DNA of 64,000 nt, taken from NCBI RefSeq assembly GCF_031455095.1, contig NZ_JAVDSB010000002.1, forward strand, positions 62,001-126,000. Direction: 5' to 3'. Made by a program: the position numbers and the translations under genes. The stretch comes from Paenibacillus_E qinlingensis_A (GTDB lineage: Bacteria; Bacillota; Bacilli; Paenibacillales; NBRC-103111). Below are positions 51,474 through 59,847 of this stretch, in pieces (within the stretch, counting starts at the first letter, position 1; every line of letters starts with the position of its first letter). The notes under the pieces are model-generated. The model searched no databases and was not told the origin of the DNA. It was given only the letters and a program-made list of their open reading frames with translations.

Positions 51474-53474
51474 ATGGTTGTGAAACGTATTCGAAAAGTA
51501 AGCTATCATTTGTTATTGAGTCTATTTGCATGTTGCCTGACACTCCATTTATTTCCCGGGAAAAGTGAAGCAGCCGCACCCCTCTTTACTACATCGACGA
51601 TTTGGAGCAGCGGGGAAGACAGCATTGCGGAGCATTTTGTTTACGGATTGACCGTTGCGGGGAATGGCGATGTACTAGCTTTTGCAGAAGGACGCATTAC
51701 GACAGGTGATACCTCACCGCATCATATTATGATGAAACGCAGCACAGACAATGGTGCTACTTGGAGTTCAACAAGTACGATCGTTACCAGTTCAAGCGGG
51801 GAATGCTATGCCAATCCCACGCCTGTCATTGATCGAACCAACGGCAAGATCTTCTTGTTTTATGCGCAAAATTACAGTAATAACTCTTCCGACGTTTATT
51901 ATATTTCCAGCACGGACAATGGCACGAGTTGGTCCTCTCCTGTCAGTGTAACTTCTAAGTTCAGCGGTGATCCAGAAGCGAGAGAGTTTCACCTCCCTGG
52001 TCCTGGTCACGGCATACAACTTAGTGGAGGACGGTTGCTGATGCAGGTCTGGCATCGCCACCCCGTCAACCTGTCAGTCAATTTACGTGAATATGGGGTG
52101 TCTGTTCTCTATAGTGACGACGGAGGCACAACTTGGAATGCCGGAGGTTATACGCCAGTTAGCAGTGCTTACCCCGCTAACGAATCACGACTTGTTGAGC
52201 TCGATAACGGCAAAATCATGATTAACGCGCGTTACGCCGCAGGGGGTACACAGCAGCGGATTATCTCCACTAGCAGCGACAACGGGTTAACATGGTCAAG
52301 TCCTACCTACGATACGGGCATGATTCCCTTTAGTGCCGTAGACGCCGGCATGGTGAAATTATCCACAGCCTCAGGAGGATATCCAGGTCGTATTCTGTTC
52401 AGCCGACCAGCTCATCCAACCTCGCGCGAGAACATGGTCGTCAGCCTCAGCTATGATGATACGAATTCTTGGGCAACCAGCAAAACGATAACAACGGGCA
52501 GCGCCTCGTATTCTGACTTAACGGTGATGCAGGACAATTCCGTCTTACTGCTGTATGGGGTAGGCACTACCGTTGTGAAAGCTGCCCGTTTTAATCTAGA
52601 ATGGCTGACGGACAGCAAAGATTCGTTTGCTGACGGGCCTTCAACGCTTCAACGCAAGTATGAAGCTGAAACGATGAGCGTAGCCGCCACATCAGGGGAT
52701 GTCATTGGCACCTATGCGGATACCGCTGCAAGCGGTGGCGCAGTATTAAAGTATTTAGGCACAGCCGTAGGTGACTACGTCTCACTGAACGCTGCCGTAC
52801 CTTATGCGGTTAACGGCAACATCACCGTCCGTTCTCGTACAGCGGACAACCGTGCCACCGTTCAGCTTTCCATTGACGGCGCAGCACAAGGCAGCGTATT
52901 TGATCCGTACAGCTCTGTGATCGGTTACCGCACCGATAACTTAGGGATCAAATCATTCACCACCGCGGGGACCAAAATATTCAAATTTGCGGCAACTGGC
53001 AAAAATGCGAGCAGCACCGGGTACGGAATGTTCCCGGATGCCATTACGCTAACACCGGAGCAAATCTACGAAGTTGAAGGACTACCGGTCATCGCTTCCT
53101 CCGGAGATACTCGGAGTTTAACGAGTAACGAGCCAAGCGCCAGCAGCACAGCGGTTAGTCAGTATGCCTCGAATGCCGTAAATGACTACCTAACCTTTAA
53201 CGTGAATGTCAAATATCCGGGCACCTATCAGGTTAAAGTTCGCACAAAGAATTCAAGTACAACGGGTACCGTTCAGTTGAATATCGACGGCACCAATCTA
53301 GGTTCAGCATTTGATACGTACGCCGCTGCAGCTACCTATCAGGAACATACTCTTGGTACGCTAAACTTTAGTACTACTGGCAACAAGGCCTTCAAACTGA
53401 CCGTAAGTGGAAAGAATGCCTCAAGCACCGGGTATACTATGATGCTGGATTCGATCATTTTGATCCCGCAATAA
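51474..53474 (+). CDS. Secreted sialidase-fold (BNR/Asp-box) protein with two tandem C-terminal binding repeats
   Basis: 666 residues. Signal peptide (cleavage near SEA-AAP), a six-bladed propeller (about 35-385) with Asp boxes STDNGATW, STDNGTSW, SDDGGTTW and SSDNGLTW. GH33-like landmarks kept: FAEGR with Asp about five residues later, NESRLVEL, MINAR, FSRPAHPTSRENMVVSLSYD and the Tyr of SYSDLTV. The N-terminal RIP motif that carries the first catalytic Arg is replaced by HFVYGLTV. The C-terminus has two similar modules of about 135 residues (YEAETMSVAATSG..., YEVEGLPVIASSG...), both ending GKNASSTGY..., probably CBM6-like binding domains. ATG 51474 is favoured (AAAGGAG at 8 bases) over 51468. 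True sialidase activity is doubtful. Confidence 0.85.
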   Translation: MVVKRIRKVSYHLLLSLFACCLTLHLFPGKSEAAAPLFTTSTIWSSGEDSIAEHFVYGLTVAGNGDVLAFAEGRITTGDTSPHHIMMKRSTDNGATWSSTSTIVTSSSGECYANPTPVIDRTNGKIFLFYAQNYSNNSSDVYYISSTDNGTSWSSPVSVTSKFSGDPEAREFHLPGPGHGIQLSGGRLLMQVWHRHPVNLSVNLREYGVSVLYSDDGGTTWNAGGYTPVSSAYPANESRLVELDNGKIMINARYAAGGTQQRIISTSSDNGLTWSSPTYDTGMIPFSAVDAGMVKLSTASGGYPGRILFSRPAHPTSRENMVVSLSYDDTNSWATSKTITTGSASYSDLTVMQDNSVLLLYGVGTTVVKAARFNLEWLTDSKDSFADGPSTLQRKYEAETMSVAATSGDVIGTYADTAASGGAVLKYLGTAVGDYVSLNAAVPYAVNGNITVRSRTADNRATVQLSIDGAAQGSVFDPYSSVIGYRTDNLGIKSFTTAGTKIFKFAATGKNASSTGYGMFPDAITLTPEQIYEVEGLPVIASSGDTRSLTSNEPSASSTAVSQYASNAVNDYLTFNVNVKYPGTYQVKVRTKNSSTTGTVQLNIDGTNLGSAFDTYAAAATYQEHTLGTLNFSTTGNKAFKLTVSGKNASSTGYTMMLDSIILIPQ

Positions 53475-53493
53475 GAATTAAGGAATGGATGCT

Positions 53494-53968
53494 GTAACTC
53501 GATTATTGAGACTGTCGATTAATGAAACGAGACTTAATAAATATGCAACTTAGTGAATTCTTATAAAAATTGACGGTTTTAGAGGAGGTTGTCTCTCCTT
53601 ACAAAGGTACGCTCACATGCTCACATGCGATTTCAAATAAAGGTGTGCCATAACGTTATTTGCTACATTGGCATGTTCTGCGAAGAAATTGCATTACGGA
53701 ATAACGCTATTTCGACCGAATGGAGTGGTATTTATCCATTTAGGGTGAAATAGCGTTATTTTATAACGTTATTCTCCCGTATTCTCTTCTACACTAACAA
53801 ATAAGATGTTTTCATAACATTATTTTGCGAACGACGTTCATCTCTATGTCATGGGAGCGATAAGTTATCTCGAGTTGCAAAAGTTCCCCGTTGTTTCTCT
53901 TAATTTTAAATGATGCATTTGATTATTCAGGATAAACTGTTAATCGACAGTCTCATTTTTCGAGTTAC
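53494..53968. mobile_element. 475-bp non-coding element with 29-bp terminal inverted repeats (MITE-like)
   Basis: The left end (53494-53522: GTAACTCGA, four variable bases, TGAGACTGTCGATTAA) and the right end (53940-53968) are inverted copies matching at 26 of 29 positions. The interior has no credible gene. No clear target-site duplication was found. A non-autonomous transposable element is the simplest reading; a long structured RNA is an alternative. The gap 53475-54014 contains nothing else recognisable apart from the internal repeats. Confidence 0.5.
53650..53826. repeat. Five ATAACGTTATT-type repeats inside the 475-bp element
   Basis: ATAACGTTATT at 53650 and 53763 (palindromic core), ATAACGCTATTT at 53701 and its exact inverse AAATAGCGTTATT at 53748, and ATAACATTATTTT at 53814. 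Confidence 0.65.
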
Positions 53969-54014
53969 GCAACTGCTTTTGCTCTTCTCGCTGCGCGTTA
54001 CTCGAATTACTCGT

Positions 54015-55334
54015 TCACGCGCCTGAAACCACACTGCGCACATTACTTGGTCGCACCAGCCCCAGATTCTCACGAAGGGTTCTTCCTTCGTAAGCCGTGC
54101 GAAATAACCCCCGGTTCTGAAGCTCTGGAATGACCTTGTTCACAAAAGCCTCTAACCCGCCGGGAAACGTCTGCGGCAAAATATTAAATCCATCGGACGC
54201 GCCGCCACGGAACCATTTCTCGATGAAATCGGCAACCTGCAGCGTTGAGCCCGTGAAAGTAATATGTCCATGGCCGCCGGCATGGCGGTAGATCAACTGC
54301 CGGATCGTCATTCCCTCACGCCGCACCGCATCGAGAATGACTTCCTGACGGCTGCGAATGCCGTTAAACGCTTCCGCCGTTTTGGCTTTGTCGAGCGGCA
54401 CGGGGCCATCCAAAGGATACGCCGCCAAATCAACATCGAAGCGCTCCGACATCGCCCGCAGCGCTTTGGGCAGATCCATTAACCCATTCAGCTCAGCCTC
54501 AATGTCTCGGGCTTCCCCTTCCGTGTCCGCCACGATCGGGCTGAGCCCTGGCAGAATATGCAGCTCATCCACAGACCGACCGTACTTCTTCAGTCTTCCT
54601 TTGACATCGGCGTAGAACTCCTGACCAGCGCCAAATGTCTGTTGCGCTGTAAAGATGACCTCCGCTGTACGCGCAGCCAGCTCCCTGCCTTGCTCTGATG
54701 AGCCTGCCTGAACAAGAACAGGGTAACCTTGCGGTGGACGAGGAATGTTGAGCGGTCCTTTGACGGCATATACATTCCCCTTAAAGTTAATCTCTCGCAC
54801 TTTCTCTTCTGCGATAAAAATCCCCGCCTGTTTATCGTACACGAGCGCGTCATCCTCCCAGCTATCCCATAGCTGTTTGACGACTTCAACAAATTCATCT
54901 GCGCTAATATAGCGATCGGAAAGTTCAGGATGCGCGGATCGGCCAAAGTTCTGTGAAGCATCGCCAGCACCTGTTACGATATTCCATCCTGCCCGTCCTC
55001 CGCTAATATGGTCTAACGAAGCAAATTGTCTCGCAACATGAAACGGTTCATTATAGACGGTCCCCACAGTGGCAATTAATCCGATATGGCGGGTAACCGC
55101 AGCCAAGGCCGCTAATTGGGTAAACGGCTCGAGTTTGGCTGTTCGCCCTGCATAGCCATCCGCCAAAAAAACCGAGTCCATCAATCCTTCTTCGGCAATC
55201 AGCGCCATTTTCGCTAAATAATGAATATCGAGATCCCCTTCGGGATGTACCTCTGGATGTCGCCACGCTGCTTCATGATGGCCGGCTGCCCGCAAAAACA
55301 CATTCAAATGCAGCTTACGCTCTTTTGCACTCAT
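54015..55334 (-). CDS. LLM-class FMN-dependent monooxygenase (NtaA/SnaA/DszA type)
   Basis: 439 residues, a luciferase-like TIM barrel of the NtaA/SnaA/DszA/SoxA subgroup that uses FMNH2 from a separate reductase to oxidise sulfur or amine compounds. Seen: RKLHLNVFLRAAGHHEAAWRHPEV, LDHISGGRAGWNIVTGAGDASQNFG, RPPQGYPVLVQAGSSEQGRELAARTAEVIFTAQ, and YRHAGGHGHITFTGS. It is the most diverged of the four paralogs here. Its ATG overlaps the stop of the aldo/keto reductase gene (ATGA), with GGAG 11 bases upstream. Last gene of the minus-strand operon. Confidence 0.93.
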   Translation of the reverse strand: MSAKERKLHLNVFLRAAGHHEAAWRHPEVHPEGDLDIHYLAKMALIAEEGLMDSVFLADGYAGRTAKLEPFTQLAALAAVTRHIGLIATVGTVYNEPFHVARQFASLDHISGGRAGWNIVTGAGDASQNFGRSAHPELSDRYISADEFVEVVKQLWDSWEDDALVYDKQAGIFIAEEKVREINFKGNVYAVKGPLNIPRPPQGYPVLVQAGSSEQGRELAARTAEVIFTAQQTFGAGQEFYADVKGRLKKYGRSVDELHILPGLSPIVADTEGEARDIEAELNGLMDLPKALRAMSERFDVDLAAYPLDGPVPLDKAKTAEAFNGIRSRQEVILDAVRREGMTIRQLIYRHAGGHGHITFTGSTLQVADFIEKWFRGGASDGFNILPQTFPGGLEAFVNKVIPELQNRGLFRTAYEGRTLRENLGLVRPSNVRSVVSGA

Positions 55335-56332
55335 CGCGCAATCAACTCCAATTGTGTCCCGCTTGTGATTGCATCAATCTGTTTAAGTTCCTCGCGATCC
55401 AGCTTCTCGCCTAGAACTGGGAGTGCTTCCGTGATATGCTGCGGCTTCGAGATACCTAGGATAGCTGACGTAATCGCTGGTTGACTAAGCACCCAGTTCA
55501 GCGCTAACTGACCTAATGTCCAGCCTCTTCGCTCAGCTAACGGCTTCAATTGTTCTACGATCCGGAAATTGCGCTCCTGCTCTAGCAGAACCTTCAGACG
55601 CTGCTCGCCAGCTGCCCCACGCGTTCCTACCGGCGGCTGTCCGCCATAGCTGTACTTGCCTGTCAACAGACCGCGTCCAAGCGGACTATACACAATAACA
55701 CCGACGCCCTCTGAAGCCGCCAATGGAAGAATCTCCTGCTCAATACCACGGGCAATGAGGCTATATTCAGGCTGGATACTTTCGTATCGTTCCAGTCCAA
55801 GCCGAGCTGATATCCCGTGCGCTTTGGCGATCTGCCAAGCAGCATAATTGGAGGCGCCGATATAGCGTACTTTTCCTTTTCGCACAAGGTCATCTAGCGC
55901 TCTCAGAGTTTCTTCCAGCGGTGTCTCTTCGTCGAAACGGTGCACCTGATAGAGATCAATATAGTCCGTTTGCAGCCTTCGCAAGCTATTATCAATTGCC
56001 CTTTCAATATGGTATCTGCTTTGGCCAGCATCATTAGGTCCAAGTCCTACTCTGCCGTGCACCTTGGTGGCAAGTACGATTTCATGCCTACGCGCTCCAA
56101 GGAGATTTCCAAGAATCGTTTCCGATTCCCCCGTTTCGAGTGGGTTGCCTTTATCCATACCAGAGCCGTACACATCGGCTGTATCGATCAAAGTAACACC
56201 CGAATCTAACGCCGTATCGAGTACTTCTGCCGACGCCTTCTCATCAATCCAACGACCGAAAGCCATCGTTCCGAGACTTACTTCCGATACTTTTAACCCA
56301 GTTCTGCCTAAACGTCTTTGCCCGATACTCAT
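55331..56332 (-). CDS. Aldo/keto reductase
   Basis: 333 residues with the AKR tetrad Asp50, Tyr55, Lys90 and His131 (TLIDTADVYGSG; VLATKVHGRVG; DLYQVHRFDEETP) and the NADP-binding C-terminal motif SAILGISKPQHITEAL. GAGGAGA lies 7 bases before the ATG. It sits in an operon with ABC transporter genes and a monooxygenase, so it probably reduces the aldehyde left by oxidative desulfonation; this is inferred from context. Confidence 0.92.
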   Translation of the reverse strand: MSIGQRRLGRTGLKVSEVSLGTMAFGRWIDEKASAEVLDTALDSGVTLIDTADVYGSGMDKGNPLETGESETILGNLLGARRHEIVLATKVHGRVGLGPNDAGQSRYHIERAIDNSLRRLQTDYIDLYQVHRFDEETPLEETLRALDDLVRKGKVRYIGASNYAAWQIAKAHGISARLGLERYESIQPEYSLIARGIEQEILPLAASEGVGVIVYSPLGRGLLTGKYSYGGQPPVGTRGAAGEQRLKVLLEQERNFRIVEQLKPLAERRGWTLGQLALNWVLSQPAITSAILGISKPQHITEALPVLGEKLDREELKQIDAITSGTQLELIAR

Positions 56333-56392
56333 ACCAACATCTCCTCAGCCTTATGTTTATCTACCCTCTGTGCTCCGTTCAATTTCGGACCT

Positions 56393-57271
56393 TTATCCAT
56401 TAAAGCTATCTCGCCATTTCAGCAGCTTTTTCTCTAATATCCGTACAAGTGAATCCGAACCTTTTCCAACAAAAGCAAATATCAAAATACCGACAAATAC
56501 AACCGCTGTCTGTGAAAATTGACGGGCATCCATGATCAAATAGCCAACGCCTTCGCTTGAGCCCATGATTTCAGCCACAACTAAGCCCAGCCAAGCTACC
56601 CCGATGGATAAACGCAAGCCTAATAAAATATTGGGCAACGCTGCCGGAAGCACCAGCTTCGTAATTTGCTTGAACCGATTGAATTCCAGTACACGCGCTA
56701 CGTCGAACAACTTGGAATCCACGTTCCGAATACCTAGGAAGGTCTGTACATAGAGTGGAAAAAAAGCGCCTTTGGCAATGAGCAATATTTTTGAAAACTC
56801 CCCAAAGCCGAACCATAAAATGAATAGCGGAGTAATCGCTAGATGCGGAATTGTCCGCAGCATTTGGACCGAAGGATCGACCGATTGCTCAAATTTGCGG
56901 AATAGACCAACCAATAAACCAAATAACAGCCCCAAACTTCCCCCTACCAAGAATCCAACCGCTGCACGCCAAATACTTATTTTCAAATGCTTAAACAACT
57001 CACCGGTAATTAACAGGTCATAAAAAGCAACTGCAATCTCTGCAGGCGTCGGCAGCAGCGTTTTGGAAATAATGCCTAACGATCCGACGATTTGCCAAAT
57101 AATAAGCACCGTTAACGGCAAAATAGTTCCTCTTACGATGAGCAGCCATTTCGGATCTTTTTTAACCACTTTCAGTGTGCTTTGTCTTTGTTGAGGAGCT
57201 TGCGCATCTTGAGGAGACTTGGCTTGCACTAGCCCCTTGCCAACCCCTGTTACCACTTCTGCTTGACTCAT
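56393..57271 (-). CDS. ABC transporter permease (SsuC/TauC-like)
   Basis: 292 residues, about six transmembrane helices, of the nitrate/sulfonate/taurine importer type. LLPTPAEIAVAFYDLL near the N-terminus and the EAA-like loop FDVARVLEFNRFKQITKLVLPAALPNILLGLRLSIGVAWLGLVVAEIMGSSEGVGYLI are characteristic. AAGAGGTG lies 7 bases before the ATG. Its ATPase is encoded 28 bp upstream; its binding protein lies on the opposite strand at 61.2 kb. Confidence 0.94.
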   Translation of the reverse strand: MSQAEVVTGVGKGLVQAKSPQDAQAPQQRQSTLKVVKKDPKWLLIVRGTILPLTVLIIWQIVGSLGIISKTLLPTPAEIAVAFYDLLITGELFKHLKISIWRAAVGFLVGGSLGLLFGLLVGLFRKFEQSVDPSVQMLRTIPHLAITPLFILWFGFGEFSKILLIAKGAFFPLYVQTFLGIRNVDSKLFDVARVLEFNRFKQITKLVLPAALPNILLGLRLSIGVAWLGLVVAEIMGSSEGVGYLIMDARQFSQTAVVFVGILIFAFVGKGSDSLVRILEKKLLKWRDSFNG

Positions 57272-57299
57272 ACGAATTCACCTCTTCTCTCATTTTTGA

Positions 57300-58079
57300 T
57301 TAAATGCCCGAGCTATCAATAAGTTCTAGTTCCTCGACACGTTCGAATTCATTCATGACAACCTTGCGCAATTCCAGAAACGAAACCGATGCTTTCTTTC
57401 TCGGATGGGGAAGATCGACTGGAATAATATTGCGGATCGTACCTGGCCTTGCATTCATCACCACAACACGGTTCGCCAGAAAAACGGCCTCATCAATATC
57501 ATGGGTAACCAGCACCATGGTCGTGCGTTTCGCTTCCCAAATATTCAGAGCTACCTCCTGCAGATGTGATCTTGTAAAAGCATCCAACGCGCCGAATGGT
57601 TCATCCAGCAGCAATACTTTTGGATCACGCAGCAGCGCTCTCGCAATCGCCACACGTTGGGACATGCCCCCAGACAATTCACGTGGGTAAGCTTTCTCGA
57701 AACCCTGCAATTTGACCAATTCTATCAATTCATCGACTCTTTTACGCACCACAGGATCTTTCAGGGAAAGATCGGCTGCTATATTCTTCTCAACAGTTAA
57801 CCAAGGGAATAAGCGATGCTCTTGAAAAATAAATCCTTTATCAATGCCAGGCTTCACGACCTGCTGCCCATCGAGTAATACATTTCCCTCGTGATCCGTA
57901 TCTAGTCCTGCGATTATCTTCAAAAGTGTGCTTTTACCGCATCCACTAGGTCCGATAATGGTAATAAATTCACCTTGTTTGATCGTTAGATGAATGTTGT
58001 TGAGAGCCTCAATACGAGTGCCCTGCGGTGTGTGAAACCATTTGTGCGGCAGATCAATCTCTAATGTAGTTACACTCAT
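57300..58079 (-). CDS. ABC transporter ATPase (SsuB/TauB-like)
   Basis: 259 residues. Walker A GPSGCGKST, Q-loop FIFQEHRLFPWLTV, signature LSGGMSQR, Walker B VLLLDEPFGALD and the H-loop His in VTHDIDEA are all intact. AAGGAGGAG lies 6 bases before ATG 58079; the frame extends upstream to 58133 without a site. First gene of the minus-strand operon, it powers uptake through the adjacent permease. Confidence 0.95.
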   Translation of the reverse strand: MSVTTLEIDLPHKWFHTPQGTRIEALNNIHLTIKQGEFITIIGPSGCGKSTLLKIIAGLDTDHEGNVLLDGQQVVKPGIDKGFIFQEHRLFPWLTVEKNIAADLSLKDPVVRKRVDELIELVKLQGFEKAYPRELSGGMSQRVAIARALLRDPKVLLLDEPFGALDAFTRSHLQEVALNIWEAKRTTMVLVTHDIDEAVFLANRVVVMNARPGTIRNIIPVDLPHPRKKASVSFLELRKVVMNEFERVEELELIDSSGI

Positions 58080-58473
58080 AGGGCACTCCTCCTTACTTGC
58101 TTCTGCGATTGAATAATGGTCATTACAAATCACTCCTTCAGGAATCTTAGAAACACAAAGACTCCCGACCCGATTCTATGTAAGAATCGAATTGGAAGCC
58201 TCCAGTTGTCCGGTGGACTTATTCATATGAGATATGAGATAACGCCAAACTAAAACTGTCAAAACTTTGGATATAAACCGATCTTAACACCGCCTTACCA
58301 TCGGGTCAATCATTATTTCTAACAAAACCCACTTGAATAATCGGATTAAACCTGATAACATAACTCCAACATCACATATCGCCCATTGGTCATCCAAAGG
58401 CTCCCTAACTGACAGCGTCTACGACGGTGAACAGCTTATGGAGTCTTTTTATTTTATTTAAGGAGGTACAATC
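58080..58473. promoter_or_regulatory. Divergent control region of the sulfur/LLM locus
   Basis: 394 bp without a gene. Plus strand: TTGAAT at 58333, 17-bp spacer, extended TGATAACAT (-10 at 58356-58361), giving a leader of about 105 nt before the first monooxygenase. Minus strand: TTGACA at 58257-58262 without a clear -10. A perfect inverted repeat CGATTCT-ATGTA-AGAATCG lies at 58171-58189, on the ATPase side. No SAM riboswitch or T-box pattern was recognised. Confidence 0.4.
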
Positions 58474-59829
58474 ATGAGTCATCACAATCAGCGACATATG
58501 CATCTTGGCGCATTTTTATTTCAGGTCGGTCACCATGTAGCCGCCTGGCGTTATCCGGAAACAGATGCGCACGGCATTCTCACTCATACCTTCTACGAAA
58601 ACTTCGCACAGCTGGCTGAACGTGGAAAATTCGATATGATTTTTCTCGCCGATACATTGGCTGTTGTAGATCGTGGTCAAACGGGCATCAAGCATACCGT
58701 CTCGGTTAGACCTGAACCCTTAACCCTCCTCGCTTATTTATCCGGTGTGACGAAGCACATTGGACTAGCGGCTACAGTCTCAACAACGTATAACGAGCCT
58801 TACAATTTAGCACGCGAGTTTTCTACCCTCGATCATCTCAGCGGTGGTCGTGCTGCATGGAACGTCGTGACATCAGGTCGCGATGAAGAAGCGCACAATT
58901 TCAGCCTCGCAGCACATCCCGGTCACGAGGAGAGATACGAACGAGCGCGCGAATTCGTCGATATCGCCAATGCGCTCTGGGATAGCTGGGAAGATGACGC
59001 GATCATCGGCGATAAACAAAGCGAGCAATTCGCTGATCCCGACAAGGTTCATGAGCTTCACCACCGAGGTCAGGCCTTCTCGGTCCGCGGTCCGCTGAAC
59101 CTTCCCCGTTCCCCGCAAGGCAGACCCGTCATCATTCAAGCTGGCGCTTCAGAAACCGGACGACGGCTTGCAGCCGAAACGGCCGAGGTCGTCTTCACCG
59201 CTTGGCAGACATTAGAAGAAGCGCAGCGTTTTTACCGTGAGGTGAAATCACTTGCCGTTGCGAATGGCCGCCCACCGGAGGATATCAAGATTATGCCCGG
59301 CATCTATGCTGTCATTGGAACAACTGAGGAAGAAGCACGGGCTAAAGAGGCCGCCCTCCAGGATCAAGTGCTGCCGGCCGTTGGACTTTCCATGCTGTCC
59401 GCTTCACTGAATGTTGATTTGACCGGCTACCCGCTGGATGGCCCCCTGCCGGATCTCCCTGAGCTTGCCTCCATTAATGGCGGCAAAAGCCGCTTCCAGC
59501 TCGTCTCCGAGATGGCAAAGCGAGAAGGCCTGACGATTCGCCAGCTCATCTATCGCGTAACCGGCGCTCGCGGGCACCGTACGATTGCCGGCACACCAAG
59601 TCAGATCGCTGACCAACTCGAAGAGTGGTTCACGCAAGGCGCTTGCGACGGCTTTAACATTATGCCGCCAACGCTCCCTGGCGGCCTCGAGGAATTCGTT
59701 GAGCACGTCATTCCCGAGCTTCAACGAAGAGGGTTATTCCGTACCGCATACACAGGAACAACTTTGCGCGAGCATCTCGGGCTCGTTCGTCCTGTGAGCC
59801 AATTTGCTAAGGGCACTTCAACAGTTTAA
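58474..59829 (+). CDS. LLM-class FMN-dependent monooxygenase (NtaA/SnaA/DszA type)
   Basis: 451 residues. MHLGAFLFQVGHHVAAWRYPETDAHG, KFDMIFLADTLAV, LDHLSGGRAAWNVVTS, NLPRSPQGRPVIIQAGASETGRRLAAETAEVVFTAWQT and RVTGARGHRTIAGTPSQIADQLEEWF define the subgroup. AAGGAGG lies 8 bases before the ATG. First gene of the plus-strand operon; its closest paralog follows 18 bp downstream. No flavin reductase is encoded nearby, so FMNH2 must come from elsewhere. Confidence 0.95.
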   Translation: MSHHNQRHMHLGAFLFQVGHHVAAWRYPETDAHGILTHTFYENFAQLAERGKFDMIFLADTLAVVDRGQTGIKHTVSVRPEPLTLLAYLSGVTKHIGLAATVSTTYNEPYNLAREFSTLDHLSGGRAAWNVVTSGRDEEAHNFSLAAHPGHEERYERAREFVDIANALWDSWEDDAIIGDKQSEQFADPDKVHELHHRGQAFSVRGPLNLPRSPQGRPVIIQAGASETGRRLAAETAEVVFTAWQTLEEAQRFYREVKSLAVANGRPPEDIKIMPGIYAVIGTTEEEARAKEAALQDQVLPAVGLSMLSASLNVDLTGYPLDGPLPDLPELASINGGKSRFQLVSEMAKREGLTIRQLIYRVTGARGHRTIAGTPSQIADQLEEWFTQGACDGFNIMPPTLPGGLEEFVEHVIPELQRRGLFRTAYTGTTLREHLGLVRPVSQFAKGTSTV

Positions 59830-59847
59830 ACAAAGGAGGCATCCATT

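Noticed and set aside
53494..53968. Reading the inverted repeats as one transcription terminator
   Set aside because: The arms are more than 400 bp apart, and no T-tract follows either arm.
58080..58473. SAM riboswitch, T-box or other leader controlling the sulfur locus
   Set aside because: None of the conserved core sequences of these leaders was found on either strand; only a simple inverted repeat and promoter-like hexamers.
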